Source: Nocardioides abyssi
GTDB lineage: Bacteria; Actinomycetota; Actinomycetes; Propionibacteriales; Nocardioidaceae
Length of the DNA stretch: 64,000 nucleotides
Reading direction: 5' to 3'
Assembly: GCF_030412915.1 (NCBI RefSeq)
Contig: NZ_JAUHJR010000001.1
Location: 930,001-994,000, forward strand
The notes below the pieces were generated by a model. It was given only the letters and a program-made list of their open reading frames with translations, was not told where the DNA came from and ran no database searches. The stretch's first letter is position 1. Every line of letters starts with the position of its first letter. Shown piece by piece: positions 17,935 through 26,236 of this stretch. A program made the translations under genes and the position numbers.

Positions 17935-19029
17935 TCACCGGTTCGAGACCACGAGCGCGGCGGCCTCCTCGACGGTCTCCACCAGGTGCACGTGCGGCTC
18001 CATGTGGCGACCGCGCGCCAGCGTGCGGAGCAGCGGCCACACCGGGTACGTCTCGGTCCAGTAAGCCCCTCCGACCAGGACCATCGGCGCCACCGAGGAC
18101 TCGTCGGCGTAGTAGTTCTCGCAGGCGTCCTGGAACACCTCCTGCACGGTCCCCGCAGCGCCGGGCAGGAAGACGATCCCGGCGTCGCAGACCTCGAGCA
18201 GCACCGCCTCGCGGGTGGCGTTGCGGAAGTACTTCGCGATCGCGGTCGCGAAGACGTTCGGCGGCTCGTGGCCGTAGTGCCAGGTGGGGACGCCGAGGGT
18301 CTCGACCGGGTCGGCGTGCGTGGCGCAGACGTCGAGGGCGGCGCGGGCCCACGCACCGACCGAGGGACGGTACGACGGCACGCGGGACAGCCGCGCGAGG
18401 GCGTCGACCAGCTCCTCGGCCGGCCGGCGCGCGGCCCGGGCGCCGAGGTTGGCCGCCTCCATCGCGCCCGGTCCACCGCCGGTGGCGACCGTGCAGGCCC
18501 CGGAGCCGGCCAGCACGTGCCCGAGCGCCGCCGCGTCGGCGTACCCCGCCGAGCCGCGCTCGAGCGCGTGCCCGCCCATGACCCCGACCAGCCGGCGACC
18601 GTTCACCCACGAGGCGAGGGCCTGGTCGACGGCGTGGTCGTGAAGGGCCTCGGCGAGCGCGGTCTCGGGCGTGGACGGCTGCTGGGACCAGGCGTAGGCG
18701 CGGGCGTCGAGGGAGGCGGTGTAGTCGCCGTCGCCGTACAGCTCGGCGGCGGTGTAGAGGTCGGCGCGGGCGGTGTCGAGCGGGGCGCCGGACATCGTCG
18801 GCAGGACGAGCGCGCCGGCGGCCCGCAGCCGGTCGGCGTCCCCGGGGGCGAAGGTGCACCCCAGGAACGCCGAGCCGGCCACGCGCCGGTGGAGCAGCGC
18901 GTCCACGCCGGCGGTGAGGTCGAGGCCCCGGACCCGCCAGCCCGACAGCGAGCTGGCCCCGGCAGCGAGCCGGTGGTCGAGCTCGGTGCGGGACTCGACG
19001 TGGACGATGCGGCCGTGGGTGTGCTTCAC
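17935..19029 (-). CDS. LOG-family Rossmann-fold nucleotide-binding protein
   Basis: 364 residues. The C-terminal half is a LOG/TIGR00730-like domain: GVMGGHALERGS, TGGGPGAMEAANLGA and FLPGAAGTVQEVF, the last a variant of the PGGxGTxxE motif of cytokinin-activating phosphoribohydrolases. The N-terminal half (about 1-125) is an extra region without a motif I recognise. Members of this longer subtype are usually annotated only as Rossmann-fold proteins; phosphoribohydrolase activity on nucleoside monophosphates is possible but unproven. The GTG start is 6 bases downstream of a TAGGTT box. Confidence 0.75.
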   Translation of the reverse strand: MKHTHGRIVHVESRTELDHRLAAGASSLSGWRVRGLDLTAGVDALLHRRVAGSAFLGCTFAPGDADRLRAAGALVLPTMSGAPLDTARADLYTAAELYGDGDYTASLDARAYAWSQQPSTPETALAEALHDHAVDQALASWVNGRRLVGVMGGHALERGSAGYADAAALGHVLAGSGACTVATGGGPGAMEAANLGARAARRPAEELVDALARLSRVPSYRPSVGAWARAALDVCATHADPVETLGVPTWHYGHEPPNVFATAIAKYFRNATREAVLLEVCDAGIVFLPGAAGTVQEVFQDACENYYADESSVAPMVLVGGAYWTETYPVWPLLRTLARGRHMEPHVHLVETVEEAAALVVSNR

Positions 19030-19035
19030 CCGGCC

Positions 19036-19041
19036 AACCTA
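19036..19041 (-). promoter_or_regulatory. -10 box of LOG-family gene, overlapping upstream stop codon
   Basis: TAGGTT on the minus strand, 6 bases before the GTG at 19029. Its first three bases are the TAG stop codon of the RIO kinase gene. Confidence 0.45.
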
Positions 19042-19944
19042 GAAGGCGTGTGCGAGCAGGTCCGCGAAGAGCGCCTGCTCGTCCACCTCCAGCCCGCGGG
19101 CGCGGAACCACCGGCACACGTTCGTGCAGTCGCGCAGCAGGAAGTCGGGGCCGTTGAGGTTGCCGACGAGGTCGACCACCTGGGGCAGGTCGATGACCAC
19201 GAGGCGGTCGCCGGCGGCCAGCACGTTGTACGCCGACAGGTCGCCGTGCACGAGGCCGTGCCGTGCCATCGTCACGAGCACGTCGCGCAGCTGGTCGAAC
19301 CACGACGCGAGCTGCGCCGGGCCGGGCCGGGTCTGCGCGAGCCGCGGCGCGGTCTCCGGTCCGTCCTCCCCGTCGACGTGGACCCACTCCATGAGCAGCT
19401 CGGTCCCGTCCACCTGCACCGGGTAGGGGACCGGCAGCCCGAGCGTCCACAGCCGCTTGAGCGCGCCCCACTCCGAGACCGCCCACTCGGCGGCCGCGAC
19501 CTGGCGGCCGAAGGTGGACCGCCGCTTGACCGCGCGCTCGTCGCGGGAGCGCTTCATGCTGCGGCCCTCGGTGTAGGCCGCGGCGCGGTGGAAGGTGCGG
19601 TGCTCGGTGGACCGGTAGCGCTTGGCCGCCATCACGACCGCCCGCTCCGGCTCGTGCGGGTCGGCCCGCTCGAGCAGGAACACGTCGGCCTCCTTGCCGG
19701 TCTTCAGGACGCCGAGGTCGGTGTCGACCGCGCCGCGGGACGTGACGACCCAGCCGGGCCGCGGCTCGGGACCGCGGGAGAGGGGCTCGACGTCGTGCCA
19801 GGTGCTCCAGCGCTGGCCGTCGCCGAGGTCGTCGTAGACCTGCCAGTCGGTGGTGAAGGCGGGGTCGAGGTCGACCTCGGGGTCAGCGACGCGCTCGGGG
19901 TCAGAGGTGGGGTGCTCGGGCTGGTGCGGGTGCTGCAGGGACAA
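19039..19944 (-). CDS. RIO-type serine/threonine protein kinase
   Basis: About 301 residues with the TTG start at 19944, which has GGAG five bases upstream. A longer reading to 20064 runs through a terminator-like hairpin, and the GTG at 20013 has its ribosome-binding site too close, so both are less likely. Kinase features: GKEADVFLL as the nucleotide-binding loop, MAAKRYR with the ATP-binding Lys, the catalytic loop LVHGDLSAYNVL and the metal-binding VVIDLPQVVD, which are RIO1-like. Bacterial RIO kinases have unknown targets. It lies between the yeeE gene and the LOG gene on the same strand. Confidence 0.8.
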   Translation of the reverse strand: MSLQHPHQPEHPTSDPERVADPEVDLDPAFTTDWQVYDDLGDGQRWSTWHDVEPLSRGPEPRPGWVVTSRGAVDTDLGVLKTGKEADVFLLERADPHEPERAVVMAAKRYRSTEHRTFHRAAAYTEGRSMKRSRDERAVKRRSTFGRQVAAAEWAVSEWGALKRLWTLGLPVPYPVQVDGTELLMEWVHVDGEDGPETAPRLAQTRPGPAQLASWFDQLRDVLVTMARHGLVHGDLSAYNVLAAGDRLVVIDLPQVVDLVGNLNGPDFLLRDCTNVCRWFRARGLEVDEQALFADLLAHAF

Positions 19945-20008
19945 GGCTGCTCCAGGGGTGCGGGAGGGCGAGGGGTGCTGAGGGCAGGCACCGGACAGTC
20001 GTCGACAT
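19901..20008 (-). CDS. possible 35-residue leader peptide before RIO kinase
   Basis: A short frame, ATG at 20008 to TGA at 19901, with an excellent GAGAGGAG ribosome-binding site 5 bases upstream. It starts MSTTVRCLPSAPLALPHPW, and its end overlaps the probable TTG start of the RIO kinase in another frame. It could be a translated uORF that couples to the kinase, or simply reflect a misread kinase start. No family recognised. Confidence 0.25.
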   Translation of the reverse strand: MSTTVRCLPSAPLALPHPWSSLVPAAPAPARAPHL

Positions 20009-20045
20009 GTCACGCTCCTCTCGGTCGCTGGGGCAGCACGGGCGA

Positions 20046-20087
20046 ACGCCCGGCCGCGGACCATCGTGGAGGTCCGGGACCGGGCGT
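20046..20087 (-). terminator. terminator after yeeE
   Basis: ACGCCCGGCCGCGGACC and GGTCCGGGACCGGGCGT form 17-base arms with internal mismatches around an 8-base loop. It lies between the end of yeeE and the RIO kinase, both on the minus strand. Confidence 0.7.
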
Positions 20088-20120
20088 CGCAACGGGATTA
20101 CCGCGCCGGGCGGGGGAGGG

Positions 20121-21398
20121 TCAGCAGACCGAGTCCGAGGGCTTGGGGTTGCCGAGCCCGAAGAGCGGTCGCAGGGCCAGGCCGCCGATGGTGCCGAGGA
20201 TGGCGGTGAGGCCCCACAGCCAGCCGTGGAGGCTAAAGGAGGCGATGCCGCCGAAGTAGGCGCCGATGTTGCAGCCGAAGGCGATGCGGGCGCCGTACCC
20301 CATCAGGATCCCGCCGACCACCGCACCCGCGGCCAGGCGCCACGGGATCGCGCGGTGCAGCACCCAGGAGCCGGCCGCAGCGGAGGCCATGAGCGCGCCG
20401 ACGATGATGCCGAGGTCCATGACGGAGGTCTTCTCGACCAGCACGCCGGCCTGGTACTTCGCGAGGTTGGCCGGGTCGGTCCAGAACCCCCACGAGAGGA
20501 CGTCGACGCCGATCGCGTCGAGGATCTTCGAGCCCCACAGCGAGAAGGCGAACGTGATGCCCCACGCGCCACCCGAGACGAGCAGGGTGAGCGCGTTGAG
20601 GCCGGCGAGGAGCAGCGCGCCGACCCACAACGGCCAGGACCCGCGTACGGCGCGTGCCGCTCCGGTCGCGACGGGCGGCTGCTGCACCGGCGGGACGGTC
20701 CGGTCGCGGGCGAGCCGGTAGGTCAGGGCGACGACCACGGCCATCACGGCCAGCGACATCGCCCACGCGCCCAGGTAGCCGCCGCCGACGTCGGTCAGCG
20801 AGACCGGCTCGAAGCTCGGCAGGTCACCGGTCCACCACGGGAAGTGCAGCGCACCCAGGGTCGACCCCACGACGAACCCGGCCAGCGTCAGCACGATCGC
20901 GCTCTGTCCCGACCCGATGGCGAACAGCGTGCCCGAGGCGCACGAGCCGCCGAGCTGCATGCCGACGCCGAAGAGGAAGGACCCGACGAACAGCCCGAAG
21001 CCGATCGGGGCGAGCGAGGGGGCGGGCACGGCGTCGCCGATCGCGGTGCCGGTCGCGAGGATCGGGGCGAAGAGCGTGCAGGCCACGGCCAGCATCAGCA
21101 TGTGCGCCCGCAGCGCCTTGCCCTGCCTGACGGCGACCAGCTGGCGCCAGGCCGAGGTGAACCCGAAGCGGCTGTGGAACAGCACGAAGCCGAGGGCCAG
21201 GCCGATCGCGAAGAGCGCGGCGGGGGTGCCGCCCGACCGGGTCCAGATCAGGCCGCCGAGCGCCAGCGCCGCGAGGGCGCCGCCGATGACGAGGCCGACC
21301 TGGGCGGGTGGTGCCTGGGCCGGCGGGGGCCCCGGCGGGACCGCCCGCGGGCCGTCGGCCGCGGCACTGCGCGGTCCGGGTCGTTGCAGGATCGACAT
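20121..21398 (-). CDS. YeeE/YedE family sulfur (thiosulfate-type) transporter
   Basis: 425 residues with about ten hydrophobic segments. The GGSCASGTLFAIGSGQ segment (near residue 150) and AFGCNIGAYFGGI (near 375) are the two Cys-containing repeats of the YeeE/TsuA family, whose cysteines pass thiosulfate across the membrane. The first 35 residues form a Pro/Ala-rich cytoplasmic tail, and the last residue is a Cys (SDSVC). TsuA usually has a TusA-like sulfur carrier next to it; none is seen here. The ATG is preceded by GAGAGGTG. The substrate is inferred from family only. Confidence 0.8.
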   Translation of the reverse strand: MSILQRPGPRSAAADGPRAVPPGPPPAQAPPAQVGLVIGGALAALALGGLIWTRSGGTPAALFAIGLALGFVLFHSRFGFTSAWRQLVAVRQGKALRAHMLMLAVACTLFAPILATGTAIGDAVPAPSLAPIGFGLFVGSFLFGVGMQLGGSCASGTLFAIGSGQSAIVLTLAGFVVGSTLGALHFPWWTGDLPSFEPVSLTDVGGGYLGAWAMSLAVMAVVVALTYRLARDRTVPPVQQPPVATGAARAVRGSWPLWVGALLLAGLNALTLLVSGGAWGITFAFSLWGSKILDAIGVDVLSWGFWTDPANLAKYQAGVLVEKTSVMDLGIIVGALMASAAAGSWVLHRAIPWRLAAGAVVGGILMGYGARIAFGCNIGAYFGGIASFSLHGWLWGLTAILGTIGGLALRPLFGLGNPKPSDSVC

Positions 21399-21532
21399 GG
21401 GTCACCTCTCGATCAGGACGGCAAGACCTGGCACAACCAGCGGTGCCCCGTCCCTGTTCCCCGCCGCCCCGCGCGCGCCCGGCCGCCGTGGACGGGAGCC
21501 GCGACGCGCCGCGCGGTGTCCGCGCCAGGGGT

Positions 21533-21538
21533 TACCGT
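21533..21538 (+). promoter_or_regulatory. -10 box of M1 peptidase gene
   Basis: TACCGT with exactly 6 bases to the GTG at 21545 and no ribosome-binding site; leaderless type. Confidence 0.45.
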
Positions 21539-21544
21539 TCGCCG

Positions 21545-22987
21545 GTGCTCCGACCTCGCCGGCTCCTGCCCGGTCTCCTCGCCGCCGCCCTGCTCCTCGG
21601 CGGCTCCGCGACCGCGCTCACCGGCGAGCCCGTCGCGCCGAAGCCCCGCCCCGGGGCGGCGGGCATCGGCGACCCCTACTTCCCCCAGGACGGCAACGGC
21701 GGCATCGACGTGCGCCGCTACGACGTCGACGTCAGCTACGACTTCGCCCGGGGCCGGCTCACCGGCACGACCCGGCTGACGCTGCGCGCCACCCACGCGC
21801 TGTCCCGCTTCAACCTCGACCTGCTGCTGCCGGTGCGCGAGGTGCGGGTCGACGGACGTGACGCGTCGTGGAGCCGGCCCGACCGCCACGAGCTGCGCAT
21901 CCGGCCGGCCCGTCCGATCGCCGCCGGCGAGGTGGTCACCGTGCTCGTGCGGTACGCCGGTCGGCCCGGGCGCCTCGGCTGGGACGGCGAGCGCAACTGG
22001 CTGGCCGACGACGGCGAGGTCGTGGCGATGAACCAGCCGCACATGGCGCCGTGGTGGTTCCCCGCCAACGACCACCCGCGCGACAAGGCGGTGATGGACG
22101 TCGAGGTGACGGTGCCGGCCGCCAAGCAGGTGGTCGGCAACGGCCGCCGGGTCTCGCGCCGGGTCCACGGCGCGACGGCGACCACCCGCTGGCGGGCCGA
22201 CGAGCCGATGGCGCCCTACCTCGCGTTCTTCGCCGCCGGGTCCTTCGACGTCGAGCGCGGCACCGACCGCGACGGTGCGCGGCCGCTGCCGTGGTACGTC
22301 GCGGTCTCCCGACGCATCCCCGAGCCGGACCGCTCGCGGATGATGGGCCTGATGCGGCAGACGCCGGCGCTCGTGCGCTGGACCGAGCGGCAGCTGGGCG
22401 CCTACCCGTTCGGGTCGACCGGCGGCGTGACGACCAGCCTCGACCCGGGCTTCGCGCTGGAGAACCAGACGCGGCCGACGTACCCCGTCATGCACGGCGA
22501 CGGCGCGCTCGCCACCGTCGTGCACGAGGTCGCCCACCAGTGGTTCGGCGACTCGGTCTCCGTGCGCGGCTGGCGCGACATCTGGGTCAACGAGGGTGCG
22601 GCGACCTTCATGGAGGCGCGGTACGCCGAGACGCACGGCGGCGTCCCGGCGCAGCGGTGGATGGAGCGCACCCACGCGGCCCTGGCCGGCTCGGAGGACT
22701 TCTGGGACGTGCGGGTCGACGACCCGGGTCCCGGGCGGATCTTCTCGACCCCGGTCTACCTGCGCGGCGGCATGACCCTCCAGGCGCTGCGCGAGCGGAT
22801 CGGCGAGGACGACTTCTGGCGGCTGCTGCGCACCTGGGTGCGCGAGCGGGCCGGCGGCCACGGCTCGGGCGCGGCCCTCGAGGCGCTCGCGGCGCGGGTC
22901 AGCGGCGAGGACCTCGACGCGTTCTTCGACGCCTGGCTGCGGGCGCCGCGGCCGCCGGCGCGCACGGTGGCGAACGGGTTCGCGTGA
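21545..22987 (+). CDS. secreted M1-family metallopeptidase
   Basis: 480 residues. The N-terminus (LRPRRLLPGLLAAALLLGG) is a signal peptide. An all-beta N-terminal domain precedes the gluzincin core with HEVAHQWFGDS and, 18 residues on, NEGAATFMEARYAE: the HExxH-18-E zinc site. The exopeptidase GxMEN motif is replaced by FALENQT in a similar position, so strict aminopeptidase activity is uncertain. The GTG start is set by the -10 box. The 3' end overlaps the next gene (GTGA). Confidence 0.85.
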   Translation: MLRPRRLLPGLLAAALLLGGSATALTGEPVAPKPRPGAAGIGDPYFPQDGNGGIDVRRYDVDVSYDFARGRLTGTTRLTLRATHALSRFNLDLLLPVREVRVDGRDASWSRPDRHELRIRPARPIAAGEVVTVLVRYAGRPGRLGWDGERNWLADDGEVVAMNQPHMAPWWFPANDHPRDKAVMDVEVTVPAAKQVVGNGRRVSRRVHGATATTRWRADEPMAPYLAFFAAGSFDVERGTDRDGARPLPWYVAVSRRIPEPDRSRMMGLMRQTPALVRWTERQLGAYPFGSTGGVTTSLDPGFALENQTRPTYPVMHGDGALATVVHEVAHQWFGDSVSVRGWRDIWVNEGAATFMEARYAETHGGVPAQRWMERTHAALAGSEDFWDVRVDDPGPGRIFSTPVYLRGGMTLQALRERIGEDDFWRLLRTWVRERAGGHGSGAALEALAARVSGEDLDAFFDAWLRAPRPPARTVANGFA

Positions 22988-24177
22988 GCGTCGACCGCGC
23001 GCTGCTCGACCCGCTGCTGGTGTTCGCGTCCGGCGCGCGGCTCGAGCGCGGCTTCGGCCACCTCGACCGCGCCGGCGCGGTGGTCTCCGGGCGCGGCCCG
23101 GAGCTGTGGATCAACGCGCGGATGACCTACGTGTTCTCCCTGGCGTCCCTGCTTCCCGACCCGCCGGTGGACGCGGCCGGCCTCGCCCGGCACGGCGTCG
23201 AGACGCTGGCGGGTCCATTCGCCGACCCGGTGCACGGCGGCTGGTGGAGCGCGCTCGACCTCGCGGGCGAGCCGCAGGCGGACCTGAGGTCCTGCTACGA
23301 CCACGCGTTCGTGGTGCTGGCCTCGGCCACGGCAACCGCGGCCGGCGTGCCCGGCGCGCGGGACCTGCTGGACCGGGCGCTGCTCGTCCACGCGGAGCGG
23401 TTCTGGGACGAGGACCGCGGGCTCTGCGTCGAGTCGTGGTCCGGCGACTGGTCGGTCGCCGAGGACTACCGCGGCGCCAACAGCTGCATGCACACCGTCG
23501 AGGCCTACCTCGTCGCCGCGGACACCACCGGCGACCCCGTCTGGCGCGCCCGGGCGCTCCGCATCGCCGAGCACCTCGTCCACCGGGTCGCCCGGGCGCA
23601 CGACTGGCGGCTGGTCGAGCACTTCGACGCCGACTGGCGGCCGCTGCCCGAGCACCACCGCGGCCGGCCCGCCGACCCGTTCCGGCCCTACGGCGCGACC
23701 CCCGGCCACGGCCTGGAGTGGGCGCGGCTGCTCGTGACGCTGCGCGCGGCGCTCGAGGCCGCCGGCGAGCCGCCGCCGGCGTGGCTGCTCGAGGCGGCCG
23801 TCGGGCTCTTCGACCGTGCCGCCACCGACGCCGACGAGGGCCGCACCGGCTTCCCCTACACCACCGACTGGGCCGGCGCCGCGGTCGTCGACCAGCGCTT
23901 CCACTGGGTGCACTGCGAGGCCGTGCTCGCCGCCGACGCCCTGGCCCGGGCGACGGGGGAGCAGCGGTACGCCGACCTGGCCCGTCGCTGGTGGGCGTTC
24001 ACGGTCGACCACTTCATCGAGGCCGACGGCTCGTGGCTGCACGAGCTCGACGCCGAGCTCCGGCCGGCCGGCGTGACCTGGTCGGGCAAGCCCGACGCCT
24101 ACCACGCCGTGAACGCGCTGCTGCTGCCGTCGCTGCCGCTCACGCCCTCTGCCGCGGTCGCCATGACCTACCGCTGA
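22984..24177 (+). CDS. AGE-family sugar isomerase/epimerase (mannose isomerase-like)
   Basis: 397 residues, of the N-acylglucosamine 2-epimerase/mannose isomerase family with an (alpha/alpha)6 barrel. Family blocks seen in order: SCYDHAFVVLASA, NSCMHTVEAYLVA, HGLEWARLL, WVHCEAVLAADAL and WSGKPDAYHAVNAL; the spaced His residues form the active site. Closest named activities are D-mannose or sulfoquinovose isomerisation. It is translationally coupled (GTGA) to the M1 peptidase gene, an unusual pairing. It converges with the FAD oxidoreductase gene. Confidence 0.82.
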   Translation: MSVDRALLDPLLVFASGARLERGFGHLDRAGAVVSGRGPELWINARMTYVFSLASLLPDPPVDAAGLARHGVETLAGPFADPVHGGWWSALDLAGEPQADLRSCYDHAFVVLASATATAAGVPGARDLLDRALLVHAERFWDEDRGLCVESWSGDWSVAEDYRGANSCMHTVEAYLVAADTTGDPVWRARALRIAEHLVHRVARAHDWRLVEHFDADWRPLPEHHRGRPADPFRPYGATPGHGLEWARLLVTLRAALEAAGEPPPAWLLEAAVGLFDRAATDADEGRTGFPYTTDWAGAAVVDQRFHWVHCEAVLAADALARATGEQRYADLARRWWAFTVDHFIEADGSWLHELDAELRPAGVTWSGKPDAYHAVNALLLPSLPLTPSAAVAMTYR

Positions 24178-24213
24178 CCTGCGGGGCGCCTTCCGGCTCG
24201 ACCAGCGGGTGGC

Positions 24214-25578
24214 TCAGCCGGCGGGGACGACCGTGGCGGTGGCCCGGGCGAGCAGGCTGGGGCGGCGGGTGAGGGACTCCTCGGCGTCGGCGAGCCGGGT
24301 GGCGCGCAGGCCGGCGTTGATGCCGAGCCAGCGCACCGGCTCGGGCTCCCACGCGGGGGACCGGTGGCCGACCCAGGGGAGCCGGACCAGGTCGGTGTCG
24401 TGGCCGAGCACGAGGTCGCGCAGGGTGCGGCCGGCGAGGTTGGTGGTGGCGACGCCGTCGCCGACGTACCCGCCCGCCCAGGCGAGCCCGGTCCGCCGGT
24501 CGAGGCCGACCGAGGCGCACCAGTCGCGGGCGATGCCGAGCGGGCCACCCCAGGCGTGGGTGACCCGAGTGCCGGCGAGCACGGGGAAGAGGTCGACCAG
24601 GGTGGCGTACAGCCCGGCGAAGACCCGCTCGTCGCGGTCGAAGGCGGGGTCGACCCGCGAGCCGAGGTGGTACGGCGCGCCCCGGCCGCCGAAGGCCAGC
24701 CGGTCGTCGGCGGTGCGCTGGCCGTAGATCACCAGGTGGCGGTGGTCGCTGAACGTCTCGCGCCGCGCCAGGCCGATCTCGTCCCACACGGCCGGCGGTA
24801 GCGGCTCGGTCGCGATCATCAGCGAGTAGACGGGCACCACCGCGCGGCGCAGGCCCGGCAGGAGCGGGGTGTAGCCCTCGGTGGCCCGCACCACGACGTC
24901 CGCGCGCACGTCGCCGGCGGCGGTGCGGGCGCGGCCCGGCTCGATCGCCGTGACGCGCGTGGACTCGTGGATCGTGACGCCGTGCCGCTCGCACGCCTCC
25001 GCGAGCCCGCGCACCAGCCGGGCGGGGTGGATCGCCGCGCAGTCGGGGGTGTAGGTCGCGCCGACGGTGCCGCGGGCGCGCAGCACGCCGGTCGCCTCGC
25101 GGGCGTCGAGCAGCCGGAGGTCGTCCTCGCCGCGGTCCCAGGTGCGGGCGGCCGCGACCTCGGCCCGGGCGCGGGTCCACTGCGCGCGGTTGCGGGCGAC
25201 GACGACGGTCCCGCCCTTGGCCAGGTGGCAGTCGATGCCCTCGGCAGCAGCCGTGCGCGCCACCTCGTCGACGGTCGCGCGCATCGCGCGGTGCTGGGCG
25301 AGCGCGGCGTCGCGCCCGGCCGTGGCCGCCAGGGAGGCCAGCGAGGCGGGGAAGAGCGCGGAGCACCAGCCGCCGTTGCGTCCCGAGGCGCCGTGGCCGA
25401 CCTGCTCGGCCTCGAGCACCACGACACGCAGCGAGGGGTCCGCGACGGCGAGGGAGTACGCCGTCCACAGCCCCGTGTAGCCGCCGCCGACGACCACCAC
25501 GTCGGCGTCGCGGGCGCCCGGGAGGGGTGGGCGCGACGGGGCGGGCGGGGCCGTGTCGTGCCACAGCGCGCGGGTCAG
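24214..25578 (-). CDS. FAD-dependent amine oxidase-like oxidoreductase (DAO/PuuB type)
   Basis: 454 residues if translation starts at the CTG at 25578, which gives the expected N-terminus TRALWHDTAPPAP before VVVVGGGYTGLWTAYSLA (the FAD-binding beta-alpha-beta). No ATG, GTG or TTG lies close enough upstream; a GTG inside ADVVVV would cut the first strand. The CTG overlaps the asnC stop as CTGA. GHGASGRNGGW and the C-terminal GGYVGDGVATTNLAGRTL are typical of gamma-glutamylputrescine oxidase and related D-amino-acid oxidase-fold enzymes. Placement next to asnC and potDABC suggests polyamine or amine oxidation. Confidence 0.8.
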   Translation of the reverse strand: MTRALWHDTAPPAPSRPPLPGARDADVVVVGGGYTGLWTAYSLAVADPSLRVVVLEAEQVGHGASGRNGGWCSALFPASLASLAATAGRDAALAQHRAMRATVDEVARTAAAEGIDCHLAKGGTVVVARNRAQWTRARAEVAAARTWDRGEDDLRLLDAREATGVLRARGTVGATYTPDCAAIHPARLVRGLAEACERHGVTIHESTRVTAIEPGRARTAAGDVRADVVVRATEGYTPLLPGLRRAVVPVYSLMIATEPLPPAVWDEIGLARRETFSDHRHLVIYGQRTADDRLAFGGRGAPYHLGSRVDPAFDRDERVFAGLYATLVDLFPVLAGTRVTHAWGGPLGIARDWCASVGLDRRTGLAWAGGYVGDGVATTNLAGRTLRDLVLGHDTDLVRLPWVGHRSPAWEPEPVRWLGINAGLRATRLADAEESLTRRPSLLARATATVVPAG

Positions 25579-26048
25579 CGGACACCCCAGGAGTAGGTCT
25601 GCTTGCGCAGGCTGAGGTACATGAACGTCTCGGTCGCCACCACGCCCTCGATCGAGCGGACCCGGTGGGAGAGCAGGTCGAGCAGGTGGTCGTCGCTCTC
25701 GCAGACGACCTCGACGAGCAGGTCGAAGGAGCCGGCGGTGATGACGACGTAGTCGACCTCGTCGAGCGCGCTCAGCGCGTCGGCGACCGGCTCGAGGGGG
25801 CCCTGCACCTTGACCCCGACCATCGCCTGCCGCGCGAAGCCGAGCTCGAGGGGGTCGGTCACCGCGACGACCTGCATGACCCCGCCGTCGACCAGGCGCT
25901 GGACGCGCTGGCGCACGGCGGCCTCGGACAGCCCGACGACCTTGCCGATCGAGGCGTAGGAGCGCCGGCCGTCCTGCTGGAGCTGCTCGATGATGGCCTT
26001 CGAGACGTCGTCGAGCGCGACGGGCGTGCGGTCCTGCCGGCGGGTCAT
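25575..26048 (-). CDS. Lrp/AsnC-family transcriptional regulator
   Basis: 157 residues. N-terminal AsnC-type helix-turn-helix: DDVSKAIIEQLQQDGRRSYA, then VGLSEAAVRQRVQRL as the recognition helix. The C-terminal RAM effector domain shows VVITAGSFDLLVEVVCES. The ATG at 26048 has GGAAGAG about 10 bases upstream. It is divergent from potD and is followed, with overlap, by the FAD oxidoreductase gene. I infer that it controls the polyamine module in response to an amine or amino acid; candidate operators lie in the gap before potD. Confidence 0.9.
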   Translation of the reverse strand: MTRRQDRTPVALDDVSKAIIEQLQQDGRRSYASIGKVVGLSEAAVRQRVQRLVDGGVMQVVAVTDPLELGFARQAMVGVKVQGPLEPVADALSALDEVDYVVITAGSFDLLVEVVCESDDHLLDLLSHRVRSIEGVVATETFMYLSLRKQTYSWGVR

Positions 26049-26122
26049 GGGCGGCACTCTTCCACGGAGCGGCGCGGTCCGGCGACCCACGGAACGCCGA
26101 CACGCGACGACGGTCGACGATC

Positions 26123-26146
26123 GATTTCGTTGCCAACAGGTTTCGT
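26123..26146. promoter_or_regulatory. candidate operator in asnC-potD gap
   Basis: GATTTCGTTGC (26123-26133) followed by a second TTTCGT at 26141-26146, 16 bp on. A 10 of 11 match to the first motif, inverted, lies between the aminotransferase and aldehyde dehydrogenase genes (31919-31929). The region is AT-richer than its surroundings, as Lrp-type sites often are. Confidence 0.4.
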
Positions 26147-26236
26147 CTCGACGGTTTCCCTTGCCGGGGGCCCGCCTCGGTGGCACGATCCGGAGCACGC
26201 CAGCCAGGGACGAGCAGGGCCGCCGAGGGGAGCCGG

